NCBI RefSeq assembly: GCF_003605435.1
Contig: NZ_QXQB01000001.1
Span: 1-64,000, forward strand
DNA from: Paenibacillus pinisoli
GTDB lineage: Bacteria; Bacillota; Bacilli; Paenibacillales; Paenibacillaceae
DNA length: 64,000 nucleotides
Reading direction: 5' to 3'
Shown here: piece after piece, positions 1 through 7,618 of the stretch
Layout of the letters: every line of letters starts with the position of its first letter
How positions within the stretch are numbered: the stretch's first letter is position 1
Translations under genes and position numbers: made by a program
Notes under the pieces: model-generated
Seen by the model: only the letters and a program-made list of their open reading frames with translations
The model's database searches: none
What the model was told of the DNA's origin: nothing

Positions 1-175
1 CAAACAACTTCGATTTTTCAGCTGTGTTTCCGTACTGCTGCTTCCATGAACGGATGCTGCTCACTGGCACATCGATCTCCTTAGATACTTCGGTGACGGT
101 TTTGCCTGTCTCCATCATGTGCCTTACCGTTTCGCGTTTAAATGCTTCATCAAAATGTTGACGCTGCTCTCCCAT
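1..175 (-). CDS. IS3-family transposase OrfA, N-terminal part (runs off window)
   Basis: OrfA is the DNA-binding half of IS3-type transposases, usually made together with OrfB through a programmed frameshift. The 58 visible residues begin MGEQRQHFDEAFK and contain a helix-turn-helix of the transposase-8/HTH_38 kind (residues about 14-50: TVTEVSKEIDVPVSSIRSW). The ATG at 175-173 is preceded by a good ribosome binding site (GAGGTG). The gene is cut by the window edge, so neither OrfB nor the frameshift site is visible. The family call is based on the motif and the adjacent terminal repeat. Confidence 0.8.
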   Translation of the reverse strand, partial: MGEQRQHFDEAFKRETVRHMMETGKTVTEVSKEIDVPVSSIRSWKQQYGNTAEKSKLF

Positions 176-251
176 GATTCACCTCAACCTCTCTATTGTT
201 AGGTTTATTGTATCAGGTCGCTGTTACAGCGTGTCCACTTTTTAGTCTACA
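1..251 (-). mobile_element. IS3-family insertion sequence, transposase-proximal end (partial)
   Basis: The window opens inside an insertion sequence read leftwards. It contains the start of an OrfA-type transposase. Upstream of that gene, on the minus strand, is a terminal motif beginning TGTAGACT and continuing AAAAAGTGGACA, which resembles the terminal inverted repeats of IS150-like IS3 elements. I place the element border at about 251, where the motif begins with TG. A small inverted repeat (CGCTG/CAGCG) lies just inside the end. The other end is outside the window, so completeness and target duplication cannot be judged. Confidence 0.7.
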
Positions 252-273
252 TCCAGAAACTGCGCTGCAGGAC

Positions 274-492
274 GAGAAACTCGGCTTAGAGCGTGTGCGT
301 TGGGTGGAATTGGTGCTGTATGCCGAGAAAGTCGGGTTAGAGCATGTGCACTGGGTGGATATTGTGCTGTATGCCGAGAAAGTCGGGTTAGAGCGTGTGC
401 ACTGGGTGGATATTGTGCTGTATGCCCAGAAAGTCGAGTTAGAACGTGTACGCTGGGTGCAAATTGTGCCGTATGCCGAGAATCTCGGCTTA
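274..492 (+). repeat. 51-bp tandem repeat, four full units plus a partial fifth
   Basis: Units start at 274, 325, 376 and 427, with a partial unit from 478. Each begins GAGAAAGTCGGGTTAGAGC or a close variant and ends GTGCTGTATGCC. Because 51 is a multiple of three, both strands stay open across the array: a 17-residue peptide repeat on plus and a Ser/Thr-rich one on minus. Neither has a convincing start, and the plus ORF begins inside the insertion sequence, so I do not call a protein. The distal edge carries a perfect inverted repeat (GCCGAGA/TCTCGGC, 475-489) that is degenerate in the internal units. Confidence 0.85.
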
Positions 493-593
493 CAGCTACC
501 CCGCAGCTGCCAAATCATAGCTGATGCCACATAGCTGCCTCGAAGCTCACTATATGATTTTGCAGCCCCCACTTTAGACTAGAGTTCAAACAA

Positions 594-635
594 GAAAAAA
601 GCCTTCGAACCCACTCTAGCGGTGGTTTAGAAGGC
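594..635 (-). terminator. Intrinsic terminator, minus strand
   Basis: Stem between GCCTTC (601) and GAAGGC (ending 635), with an inner CCAC/GTGG-type pairing, followed on the minus strand by a run of seven T. It probably ends the transcript of the 51-residue protein at 809-964, leaving a 3' region of about 175 nt between stop codon and terminator. Confidence 0.6.
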
Positions 636-713
636 ATTCTTCATTCAAAGTTAGGGATCGGCTTCCCGTTACTACTATTTAGGAGATTGCCCCCTCATTA
701 CGGAAACACTTTC

Positions 714-808
714 TTATACCGTTTGCTTTTGCCGATTCAACGCTCTGCGCAGCTTTCCCCGAAAACCTAGTTTCACTATCGAAACAGCTTGCTCAGCGGT
801 TTCCGTAT
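714..808 (-). other. Structured 3' region of the zinc-ribbon transcript
   Basis: Between the stop codon of the 51-residue protein and its terminator lie inverted repeats, including a 9-bp pair (GTTTCCGTA at 799-807 with TACGGAAAC at 699-707) enclosing smaller hairpins. A 36-codon frame (GTG at 821 to TAA at 714) overlaps the end of the zinc-ribbon gene and would encode a basic peptide ending LRRALNRQKQTV, but it lacks a ribosome binding site. A 3' UTR-derived small RNA or a coupled micro-ORF are both possible. Neither is proven. Confidence 0.3.
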
Positions 809-964
809 TTACTTGCTGCACTTCTTGCAGACAGTCACTTGCTTGCCTTCTGAGTTGGTCACAGAATATAGCAATTTTATTCTAGTCGATAGACATATCG
901 GACAAGTACCTCTGCCTCTGGAAGGTGTGTTCCATAACCCTTTACCGCGTTTCGTTTTAGCCAT
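809..964 (-). CDS. Small zinc-ribbon-like protein, 51 residues
   Basis: A short basic protein beginning MAKTKRGKGLWNTPSRGRG, followed by CPIC and, near the C-terminus, CKKC. Two CxxC knuckles about 23 residues apart are the arrangement of a zinc ribbon, so a small metal-binding, perhaps nucleic-acid-binding, protein is likely. The ATG at 964-962 has a clear ribosome binding site (GAAAGGGG). Similar short proteins occur in Paenibacillus-type genomes from memory, but I know of no assigned function. A terminator lies downstream at 594-635. No partner gene is adjacent: the next gene upstream is a methyltransferase on the other strand. Confidence 0.75.
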   Translation of the reverse strand: MAKTKRGKGLWNTPSRGRGTCPICLSTRIKLLYSVTNSEGKQVTVCKKCSK

Positions 965-1163
965 ATGTGCCCCTTTCAAGTATGAGTCGTATAATTGATG
1001 CTACAAACCTTCCACTGGAATTTTCCATAGGCATCCAATTTCATTATTCATGCCAGCCAGCTAAGCCTTCAGAAAGTTTATTCAAGTATTAGTATAGACA
1101 ATCGCAGAATATGAAACCTTGCAATCTTTGCACAGAAATATCATGTTTGCCTTCATCTTCAAC

Positions 1164-1200
1164 AAAAAGTGGATACCCGTCCCGCGAAACGGATATCCAC
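1164..1200 (-). terminator. Possible minus-strand terminator in a gene-poor stretch
   Basis: A 12-bp stem with one mismatch (1169-1180 with 1189-1200, arms GTGGATACCCGT and ACGGATATCCAC) is followed on the minus strand by five T. The 370-bp gap from 965 to 1333 otherwise holds only the promoter regions of the two flanking divergent genes. I see no convincing gene that would feed this terminator. Confidence 0.4.
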
Positions 1201-1317
1201 ATATGATGCGTAAAAGTTTGTCATTGAATTTGGCCGCATCAAATGTTACATTAATTTGGAATAATCGGCACAAATGTTCGCATTTAATCCATGTTATTAG
1301 AATACCGCGAAATTAAC

Positions 1318-1336
1318 AAAGGAGGGCATCGCCATA
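1318..1336 (+). promoter_or_regulatory. Strong ribosome binding site placed for an ATA start codon
   Basis: AAAGGAGGG at 1318-1326 is followed after seven bases by ATA (1334-1336), in frame with the downstream methyltransferase. The first ordinary start codon in that frame is TTG at 1406, which has no ribosome binding site. This suggests that translation begins, or once began, at 1334. Confidence 0.6.
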
Positions 1337-1405
1337 AACAAGAATACTACACATCAAACAAATAGTATTGGCGCCGGAGAAGATGGTTCTGCCGTCTCGG
1401 TCGAC

Positions 1406-2146
1406 TTGAACAAAAACTCGGTTCATCAAACAAACAGCCTATATTGGGATACACAAGGAAATGACTTCTTAAAGGCAATCGTGCTTCCCTATTATGGAGC
1501 ATTTATCTCGGAAGAAAAATGCCGGCTTTTTGGCGACGTCTCAGGGAAACGAATGCTGGAGATAGGCTGCGGAAACGGTCAATCCTTGCAATATCACGGG
1601 GAACGCGGCGCATCTGAGCTATGGGGTGTGGATCTATCAGAAAATCAAATCGCAAAGGCAAGGCAGCATTTGGAGGCATGCGGTCTATCCGCTGCATTCA
1701 TTAATTCTCCAATGGAAGAAGAATGCGGCCTTCCCGAGAATTATTTTGACTTCGTGTACTCCATTTATGCGATTGGCTGGACCACCGATCTTGAAGGCAC
1801 ATTCCGCCGGATTGCTTCTTACCTTAAAAGAGACGGAGTATTTATTTTCAGCTGGTCTCATCCTATTCACAAATGTGTTACGACAGAAAACAATATGCTC
1901 ACCTTCAAAAAAAGTTATTTCGACGATTCGTGGTATTCGGTCCCCCTTGATGAAGGCACGCTTACGCTATCGGATCGCAAACTATCCACTTACGTGAATG
2001 CGTTGGCAAAAGCGGGCTTTGTCATAGAACAGATGATTGAAGAATCAGATGAAGAAATCATGCAATTGCGGGACGATAAAAGCGATCTTGCCCAAAAAGC
2101 AAAGATGCTTCCTGTCACTTTTGTAATGAAAGCAAGAAAACGATAG
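1406..2146 (+). CDS. SAM-dependent methyltransferase, class I
   Basis: Transfers a methyl group from S-adenosylmethionine to an unidentified, probably small-molecule, substrate. Motif I LEIGCGNGQ lies at residues 51-59, and the acidic residue that would contact the adenosine ribose is in GVDLS (D76). The post-motif region SIYAIGWTTD and the FSWSHP segment fit the Methyltransf_11/25 group. Coordinates use the TTG at 1406, but an ideal ribosome binding site (1318-1326) points to an in-frame ATA at 1334. The 24 extra codons would give a duplicated N-terminus (NKNxxHQTNS occurs twice). The gene stands alone between divergent neighbours. Confidence 0.85.
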   Translation: MNKNSVHQTNSLYWDTQGNDFLKAIVLPYYGAFISEEKCRLFGDVSGKRMLEIGCGNGQSLQYHGERGASELWGVDLSENQIAKARQHLEACGLSAAFINSPMEEECGLPENYFDFVYSIYAIGWTTDLEGTFRRIASYLKRDGVFIFSWSHPIHKCVTTENNMLTFKKSYFDDSWYSVPLDEGTLTLSDRKLSTYVNALAKAGFVIEQMIEESDEEIMQLRDDKSDLAQKAKMLPVTFVMKARKR

Positions 2147-2168
2147 TCAGAGCTCCCTGCCCTTGCCT

Positions 2169-2333
2169 CTATTCCTCAGAATCAGATTCAGATTCCTTCG
2201 ATTGATTGTGCCGCGGCTTTCTGAACCAGGTAAAGAACGACAGCACGACTGCAGCCGCGGCAAAAAACATCGGTTGTGCCCAAGGATATTTCAGCATAAT
2301 TTCGGATTTCCAAAACCCAATAATGCTTGTCAT
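2169..2333 (-). CDS. Small membrane protein at the end of the germination operon, 54 residues
   Basis: Begins MTSIIGFWKSEIMLKYPWAQP, has one hydrophobic segment (residues about 22-36, FFAAAAVVLSFF), then a basic stretch (RKPRH) and an acidic Ser/Glu-rich tail (SKESESDSEE). The positive-inside rule would put the tail in the cytoplasm. The ATG at 2333 has a strong ribosome binding site (GGGGAGGTGATCGG) and follows the GerB-type permease by 27 bp on the same strand, so it is very probably the fourth gene of the operon. I do not recognise its family. Co-transcription suggests a role with the spore germinant receptor, but that is inference. Confidence 0.7.
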   Translation of the reverse strand: MTSIIGFWKSEIMLKYPWAQPMFFAAAAVVLSFFTWFRKPRHNQSKESESDSEE

Positions 2334-2360
2334 CCGATCACCTCCCCGCTTGTCCTCCGA

Positions 2361-3449
2361 TTAAGCTGCTTTTCTTCGAAGCCAGGATACCGCCATCAAT
2401 ACCATCGGAATAAAAATCATCAGGGATAAATAGATAGGACTATAGGGGACGATCTTCTCCACCACAGTAATATGTGCAATCACATTCGGCGCCATGGTCA
2501 AGCCGAGCACAAATGCAATAACGCAGACAGGAATAATAAAACTGCGGATGCTCTGCGCATAAGTTAGCTTTTGAATACTGCGGACCGCAGCGTACAGATA
2601 AATAAAAGTCTTCAAGAACGCCATAAAGCAAAAGTACAGAACGCCCGTCGCATCGAGCTGTGTAATGAAATCCGCAACGTTAATGGCTTGGATCAACGCA
2701 TACATCGGATAGGTCGCCCGTTTAAAAATCTCTTCCCCAAATACCGATATCGCCATGGCATCCGTGAATGCGATAAAGCTGCCTGCCAGAAGAGTTGACA
2801 GAACCATCGTTCGCCCCACCCGCCCCTTGGGTCTGACTGAAGTCCAGACCATCGCCAGGGCAAGGGACTCCCCATAAGATTGAATGACGCCCAGCGGCCA
2901 TACCACTTTCCATACCCGGTTCCACCCTTTGTCCAGCAATGGGAACAAGTTATCGAGATCGACTACGCCTGAACTAATAATCAGCACCACTTCAGCGATA
3001 TAAATGATTCCCAGAAGCGGCAGTATGATTTCGGCCAGTCTCCCCATCACCTTCAAGCCGAGGAAAAGAGAGTACCCAATGACAATCATAAAGATCGTGA
3101 GGATAGACCATGGGGGCGTTCCCGGCAGGATCGTCGAAGGCACTAAGTTGTTGATGTCCGCGACAATTCTCCCTGCTATGTACAAAAACAATAACGGATG
3201 GAGCCAAGCGATAGGCGTGCCCAGCCACTTGCCGAATTGCTTCGGGTAGCATTCAATATAGGTTAGGCCCGGATTTAACTGAGTTACACTGACATATACC
3301 ATGATGATGGCAAGCCCCAGCATAGTTGAAATCAACACAGCCAGCCAGGAATCTCTTCCTGCCCCGGAAGCGAAACCAAAAATGATGGTTGTCCCGATTT
3401 GATAAATAATGGAGACCGCCAGCAATTGGTGCCTAGAAATAGTGTCCAT
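2361..3449 (-). CDS. Spore germination receptor B subunit, GerAB/GerKB-type permease
   Basis: Integral membrane B subunit of a spore germinant receptor, a member of the amino acid/polyamine/organocation superfamily that senses or binds the germinant in the spore inner membrane. The 362 residues match the usual family length (about 360-370). About ten membrane segments are visible, the first beginning near residue 10 and the last near residue 335. Typical family features are the N-terminal ISRHQLLAVSIIYQIGTT and YIECYPKQFGKWLG. It lies 38 bp downstream of the C subunit. The germinant cannot be deduced from the sequence. Confidence 0.93.
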   Translation of the reverse strand: MDTISRHQLLAVSIIYQIGTTIIFGFASGAGRDSWLAVLISTMLGLAIIMVYVSVTQLNPGLTYIECYPKQFGKWLGTPIAWLHPLLFLYIAGRIVADINNLVPSTILPGTPPWSILTIFMIVIGYSLFLGLKVMGRLAEIILPLLGIIYIAEVVLIISSGVVDLDNLFPLLDKGWNRVWKVVWPLGVIQSYGESLALAMVWTSVRPKGRVGRTMVLSTLLAGSFIAFTDAMAISVFGEEIFKRATYPMYALIQAINVADFITQLDATGVLYFCFMAFLKTFIYLYAAVRSIQKLTYAQSIRSFIIPVCVIAFVLGLTMAPNVIAHITVVEKIVPYSPIYLSLMIFIPMVLMAVSWLRRKAA

Positions 3450-3487
3450 ACCGTAATATTCCTATTCCTTATACGACATTAATGGTT

Positions 3488-4684
3488 CTACTTTTCCAAT
3501 TCCTCTTCTTCCACTAGAGATTCATTCACACGTCCTGTTCCGATGAACTTGAAAGTGGCTTTCGTTTTCACATCAATCTTTGGGAATTCTTCTTCCCATA
3601 AGGTTGCATATTTCTTGTTCCAGTCGCTCTTATGCTGCCGGTGCAGGATATTTCCAAAACCAATAACATCTGATTTGTATTGTGTTTGCAGTTTTTTCAC
3701 CGTCATGTTTACGCGGTTTTCAATCTCTTTTTCAAGCGCATGTTGAAGGAAGTTCAGGTTGTTCATTTCTTTTATGCTAAGTTTAGTTGAGTTTTCAAAT
3801 AATTCACCGGTCATTTTAATCGCTACTTCAAATTGAATGTTCTCTCCAGTAATTTTTGATTTGTACTTGGTTTTCGCGCTTATCAGCTGAACACTTACCC
3901 TGCCCGGCTGTCGATCCTTTCCTGGTATAGCCACAGTCAGAACAGAACTTTTCATCCTGTTTCTTAGCCATAATAAACATTCGGCTTCGGAGCGGTTCAT
4001 CCACCCGAGCAATTTGTCCTTGCGATAAATTCCAACACCGACAAGTCCGAGCCCCATCTCTTCTTCCTTTGCTGGCTTTCCGTTCGGATCACTCAAAGGT
4101 ATAACCTGCATCTGCGAACTTGTTGGCTCGATTCCCTTCTCAAACAAACGGTATATAAAATCCCGAATACTGGCGCTATCCAGCAGTCTTGCTTTCTCTT
4201 CCTCCCGCATCTCCTCCCCGGTAAAAATTTCAAAGTTAGCAGGAACTTTCAATAGTTCCGCAGCCTCTCCCCTGGTCGTAAGCAAATAGCTGTTCCCCCG
4301 AGCCTCCCGATGCCTGGAGAAAAAATCTATAGCGGGTGCCAGCCCTTCTCTGGCCAGCTTTTCACCGACAATAATGACCCGATTATGCGAGAAAATAATA
4401 AGACGAGGGATCTTTTTCTGAATTACGTTAAGCGCCTCCATGATCGTATCCCCTTTTGCAGAGAGAGTTAGGGTGACATTTTCACTGGAGCTGCCGTTTT
4501 CACTAATTCCTTTTGTCATTTTCATTTTTAAAATTTGCACACTTAATTTATACTTTCCGTCCTGGGCAAGATCTATGGCTGACGCTGTGACGATGGCAAC
4601 ATCGTTTAATTCTATCCTGCTCCAGCAGCCGGTCTGCGTCATAAGGATTAGCAGCGTGAGCAACAAAAGGATCGGTTTTCTCAT
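3488..4684 (-). CDS. Spore germination receptor C subunit, GerAC/GerKC-type lipoprotein
   Basis: Lipid-anchored C subunit of the germinant receptor. The signal peptide is hydrophobic and ends in a lipobox with the modified cysteine at residue 20 (QTGC). The mature part has the Ger(x)C pattern, including CWSRIELNDVAIV after the lipobox and a C-terminal region ending near HRQHKSDWNKKYATLWEEEFPKI, where the DW/W pattern is characteristic. Length 398 residues is typical. It is the second gene of the operon, 32 bp after the A subunit. Loss of lipidation in this family normally impairs germination (family knowledge). Confidence 0.93.
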   Translation of the reverse strand: MRKPILLLLTLLILMTQTGCWSRIELNDVAIVTASAIDLAQDGKYKLSVQILKMKMTKGISENGSSSENVTLTLSAKGDTIMEALNVIQKKIPRLIIFSHNRVIIVGEKLAREGLAPAIDFFSRHREARGNSYLLTTRGEAAELLKVPANFEIFTGEEMREEEKARLLDSASIRDFIYRLFEKGIEPTSSQMQVIPLSDPNGKPAKEEEMGLGLVGVGIYRKDKLLGWMNRSEAECLLWLRNRMKSSVLTVAIPGKDRQPGRVSVQLISAKTKYKSKITGENIQFEVAIKMTGELFENSTKLSIKEMNNLNFLQHALEKEIENRVNMTVKKLQTQYKSDVIGFGNILHRQHKSDWNKKYATLWEEEFPKIDVKTKATFKFIGTGRVNESLVEEEELEK

Positions 4685-4716
4685 CGCGACCTCGTTAGAT
4701 CCATTTATTTGTAAGA

Positions 4717-6198
4717 CTATCCCCTTGATTTGGATGACTTCGACATCTTCAGCCAGTTGGCCCGGTAAAGGACATCCTTGAGTTCACCAGCACGCAAAGG
4801 AGACAGCGGCGACATATAGGGAACACCGAAGGACTGAAGATGGAGCATATGAAGCAGCAGCATCAGCATCAGCATTAAGATGCCGTAGAGACCAAAGGTG
4901 GCAGCTGCGATCATCATCGGAAAACGAAGCAGCCGGAAGGCAAGTCCCAATTGAAAGCTTGGGAACAAAAAGGAAGCGATACCGGTCATCGACACGATGA
5001 TCAATAGCGGCGAGGATACGATTCCGGCTGCTACGGCGGCCTGCCCGATTACCAAGGCTCCCACAATGCTTACCCCTTGTCCTACCGGACGCGGCAGACG
5101 GACACCGGCTTCCCGCAATCCCTCAAAAGCAACTTCCATCAGCATAGCCTCAACAAATGCGGGGAATGGGACCGTTTCCCGGGAAGAAGCGATACTAATA
5201 AGAAGCATCGTGGGTATCATCTCGTGATGATAGGTTGTTAGCGCAATGTATAGGGACGGCAGGAGCAAAGATGAAACAACGGCTATAAATCGCAATATAC
5301 GAATGGCGGAAGCCACAAAATACCGTTGATAATAATCTTCAGGCGTTTGAAGGAGCTGAAAAAAAGTACCCGGGACGACGATCACGAACGGCGTGTTGTC
5401 CACGATGATCGCAACCTTGCCTTCCAGCAGATTCCCGACTACTTTGTCCGGACGTTCAGTCACCATCACTTGGGGAAACGGCGACACGGAATTATCCTCA
5501 ATGAGTTCCTCCACATATCCGCTTTCCAAAATGGCATCAATCTTAATTCGGCCGACTCTTTCCTTTACTTCTGCAATTAAGCTTTCTTCGGCAATGCCCT
5601 CCAGATAGGCAATCGCAATGTCGGTGACGGATAACTTCCCTGCCGTGAACATTTCCAGCTTTAGCTGTGTTGTTTTTAATCTTCTGCGAATCAGACTGAT
5701 ATTTGTGCTTATGTTCTCTTGAAAGCCGTCTCTCGGGCCTCGGATTACAGACTCTGTAGCCGGCTCTTCAATGGATCTTGTATCCAGCTCTTTCACGTTC
5801 AACAATAAGATAGATGTGAAGCCGTCCAGGAGCACTGCAAGCTCACCCGCTAATATCTTATCCACGGATGCTTGGAAATCGTCGCTCCAGCTCGTTTGTG
5901 ATGTGAAGCCGAGCTTAGAATGGATGGCCGCTTTAATATCTTCAGTTAGCGCCTCTGATTGCTCTATCAGGCTTGATTCGATGGCATTCCTCAACAAGTC
6001 CATATTCACGGCATTGATATTACCCAGACCGCTCAAAAAAATAAACGTGCCTAGCAGCGCTTCATTGAGCTCAAACGGCCGGTACTGGATATCTCCGCAT
6101 TTGTCAAAAACAGCCTGGAATTGCTTCAGATTCGTATCCAAATCTGCAGAAAGCTTATCGTTGCCCGCAGTGCTGTCTCCTTGCCCGTTGGGTGCCAA
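4717..6198 (-). CDS. Spore germination receptor A subunit, GerAA/GerKA-type
   Basis: First gene of the receptor operon. It has a hydrophilic N-terminal domain (residues about 1-270) followed by a membrane domain with about five or six segments from about 285 on (LRFIAVVSSLLLPSLYIALTTYHHEMIP is the conserved entry). The 493 residues are normal. I accept the TTG at 6198: AAAAAAAGGA lies ten bases upstream, and a sigma-G-like promoter at 6236-6266 would start the transcript just before it. An ATG at 6248 in another frame could be joined to this ORF only by slippage on an A7 run, and it would lie upstream of the transcript start. Confidence 0.92.
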   Translation of the reverse strand: MAPNGQGDSTAGNDKLSADLDTNLKQFQAVFDKCGDIQYRPFELNEALLGTFIFLSGLGNINAVNMDLLRNAIESSLIEQSEALTEDIKAAIHSKLGFTSQTSWSDDFQASVDKILAGELAVLLDGFTSILLLNVKELDTRSIEEPATESVIRGPRDGFQENISTNISLIRRRLKTTQLKLEMFTAGKLSVTDIAIAYLEGIAEESLIAEVKERVGRIKIDAILESGYVEELIEDNSVSPFPQVMVTERPDKVVGNLLEGKVAIIVDNTPFVIVVPGTFFQLLQTPEDYYQRYFVASAIRILRFIAVVSSLLLPSLYIALTTYHHEMIPTMLLISIASSRETVPFPAFVEAMLMEVAFEGLREAGVRLPRPVGQGVSIVGALVIGQAAVAAGIVSSPLLIIVSMTGIASFLFPSFQLGLAFRLLRFPMMIAAATFGLYGILMLMLMLLLHMLHLQSFGVPYMSPLSPLRAGELKDVLYRANWLKMSKSSKSRG

Positions 6199-6235
6199 TT
6201 CAAAATCATCCTTTTTTTGCCTAGCTGATTTTTAT

Positions 6236-6266
6236 TAATATGAGCCATCTGTTTTGTGAATATACG
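6236..6266 (-). promoter_or_regulatory. Sigma-G/F-like sporulation promoter for the germination operon
   Basis: On the minus strand CGTATA (6266-6261) and CATATTA (6242-6236) are separated by 18 bp. The second box matches six of seven positions of the sigma-G -10 consensus CATACTA. The first matches the -35 consensus TGAATA/TGCATA at four of six. Forespore expression of germinant receptor operons is established in Bacillus, so position and context fit. The site was called by eye. Confidence 0.5.
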
Positions 6267-6269
6267 AAA

Positions 6270-6300
6270 ACAAGCGATATCACGGTGTGACATCGCTTGT
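6270..6300 (-). terminator. Intrinsic terminator after the YbfB-type transporter
   Basis: Perfect 9-bp stem ACAAGCGAT/ATCGCTTGT followed on the minus strand by TTTTC. It separates the transporter gene (ending 6314) from the germination operon that starts about 70 bp further on. Confidence 0.75.
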
Positions 6301-6313
6301 TTTCTATTGCTAA

Positions 6314-7561
6314 TCAACCACTAATCGGCAAGTCAGATTTCCTTAGCTTTCGTTGCTGTTGTCCATACAAACCAGCCAGCGCAGCGGCAATCGCCATAAA
6401 GATGGAGCTGGATGCGACGCCGAATTGCAAGCCGTACTGTTCGACCACAATTCCCCCAACGAAGGGACCGATAATTTGTCCAGAAGCAAAGAATGCAGTA
6501 GCTATGCTAAGACATGCGGCATAGGTATGGTGAGGGACATGGCGGCGAAGGAGCGCTGTCGTCATCAGGGGCGGGGTAATAAAGGAAACCAGCCCGATGA
6601 TAGCCGCTCCGAGCACCGTAAATAACGTATTGTCGGTTATAACCCCACTCACGCCGATCGTCCCCAAAGTTAACCCCGACGCAAGAGTATACCCGCTCGG
6701 CCACCGGTCAATGGCTTTGCCTCCAATCCATCCGTTGAACAAACCCGCAAATCCGATTCCGGACCATATTAACCCGGCATAGAGGGACGGAATGCCTTTG
6801 CCCACCAGATAGGGAATCAAGTATGTAAAATAGATGATGTATCCCCAGCCGAAGAAAAAATAAGAAGCGATTAAGAATAAGAGCTTATTCGGACTCAGCA
6901 AGAGGCGATACGCATCTGCGCTTTCTTTGCCACTAGGCTTCGACTCGTTCTCTATGGTTATTTTTTCGGTTCCCCTTTTTCTGGTGGCAAACTCAAAACC
7001 GGAAGCGGCAATGACCCCGAACACGCCCATCGCCACCCAAGCATACCGCCACCCCTGCAAGTGTGAAGGATCTATGGTGAAGGGGGCGAATAATCCTGTT
7101 ACCAGAATGCCGGCAGAACCGCCCATCCATATAAGGCCCGATGCTGCACCGCGTTCCTCCGGCCGAACGGCATCCATGGCAATAGACAAGACTAACACTG
7201 TAGCGAAGGCAGATAACAATCCAATTGCGAACCGCCAGAGTCCAAGCCCCGTGAAATGACCGCTAAATGCCGAGCCGATCAACGTTAGCCCAAGCAATAA
7301 GCACGTGATCCGATTAATGACAGGTTTACGATTTGGAAAACGCGAGATCAAAGGAGAAAGACATACGGTCCCGACCAAGTAGCCGATAAAATTGACAGTG
7401 CCCAGAATACCAAGCTGTCCGTAGCTTCCCCCGATTTCCCTCTGTATTCCAGGCAAAAACATGCCATATGAGAGCCGTGAAAAACCAAGTATGACGACAA
7501 ACAATAACGATGCCCAAAGCGTAATCCAATTCAATGCGGATCTCGTGCCCATATCGCCCAT
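6314..7561 (-). CDS. MFS transporter, YbfB/YjiJ-like
   Basis: Major facilitator superfamily protein of 415 residues with twelve predicted membrane segments and a central cytoplasmic loop (residues about 198-222, RKRGTEKITIENESKPSGK). The N-terminal FSRLSYGMFLPGIQREIGGSYGQLG and the absence of a strict GRRP motif fit the YbfB/YjiJ group, whose substrates are mostly unknown. It lies 57 bp downstream of the deacetylase fusion on the same strand with no terminator between them, so the two are probably co-transcribed and may be controlled by the divergent LysR regulator at 8842. Confidence 0.85.
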   Translation of the reverse strand: MGDMGTRSALNWITLWASLLFVVILGFSRLSYGMFLPGIQREIGGSYGQLGILGTVNFIGYLVGTVCLSPLISRFPNRKPVINRITCLLLGLTLIGSAFSGHFTGLGLWRFAIGLLSAFATVLVLSIAMDAVRPEERGAASGLIWMGGSAGILVTGLFAPFTIDPSHLQGWRYAWVAMGVFGVIAASGFEFATRKRGTEKITIENESKPSGKESADAYRLLLSPNKLLFLIASYFFFGWGYIIYFTYLIPYLVGKGIPSLYAGLIWSGIGFAGLFNGWIGGKAIDRWPSGYTLASGLTLGTIGVSGVITDNTLFTVLGAAIIGLVSFITPPLMTTALLRRHVPHHTYAACLSIATAFFASGQIIGPFVGGIVVEQYGLQFGVASSSIFMAIAAALAGLYGQQQRKLRKSDLPISG

Positions 7562-7618
7562 CTGCTCCCTTTGTTGAACCTGAGTCTTTCATTGCGATTG
7601 TTGATAGCTGCCGTCTGC

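Noticed and set aside
196..572. Open frames of 112 (plus) and 119 (minus) codons across the 51-bp repeat
   Set aside because: They stay open only because the repeat is a multiple of three. The plus frame starts inside the insertion sequence, and neither has a ribosome binding site.
714..821. 36-codon frame (GTG start) overlapping the end of the zinc-ribbon gene
   Set aside because: No ribosome binding site and no recognisable motif. An open stretch of this length is easily chance. Kept only as a note in the 3' region.
1082..1273. 63-codon minus frame with a CKDCKV motif
   Set aside because: It runs through a terminator-like hairpin and lacks a ribosome binding site. One CxxC alone is not convincing.
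5771..6238. 155-codon plus frame antisense to the germinant receptor A gene
   Set aside because: Antisense shadow; composition is Ser-rich and lacks motifs.
6126..6317. 63-codon minus frame joined to the germinant receptor A gene by a frameshift at an A7 run
   Set aside because: The likely promoter lies downstream of its ATG, and the TTG at 6198 has its own AAAGGA ribosome binding site.
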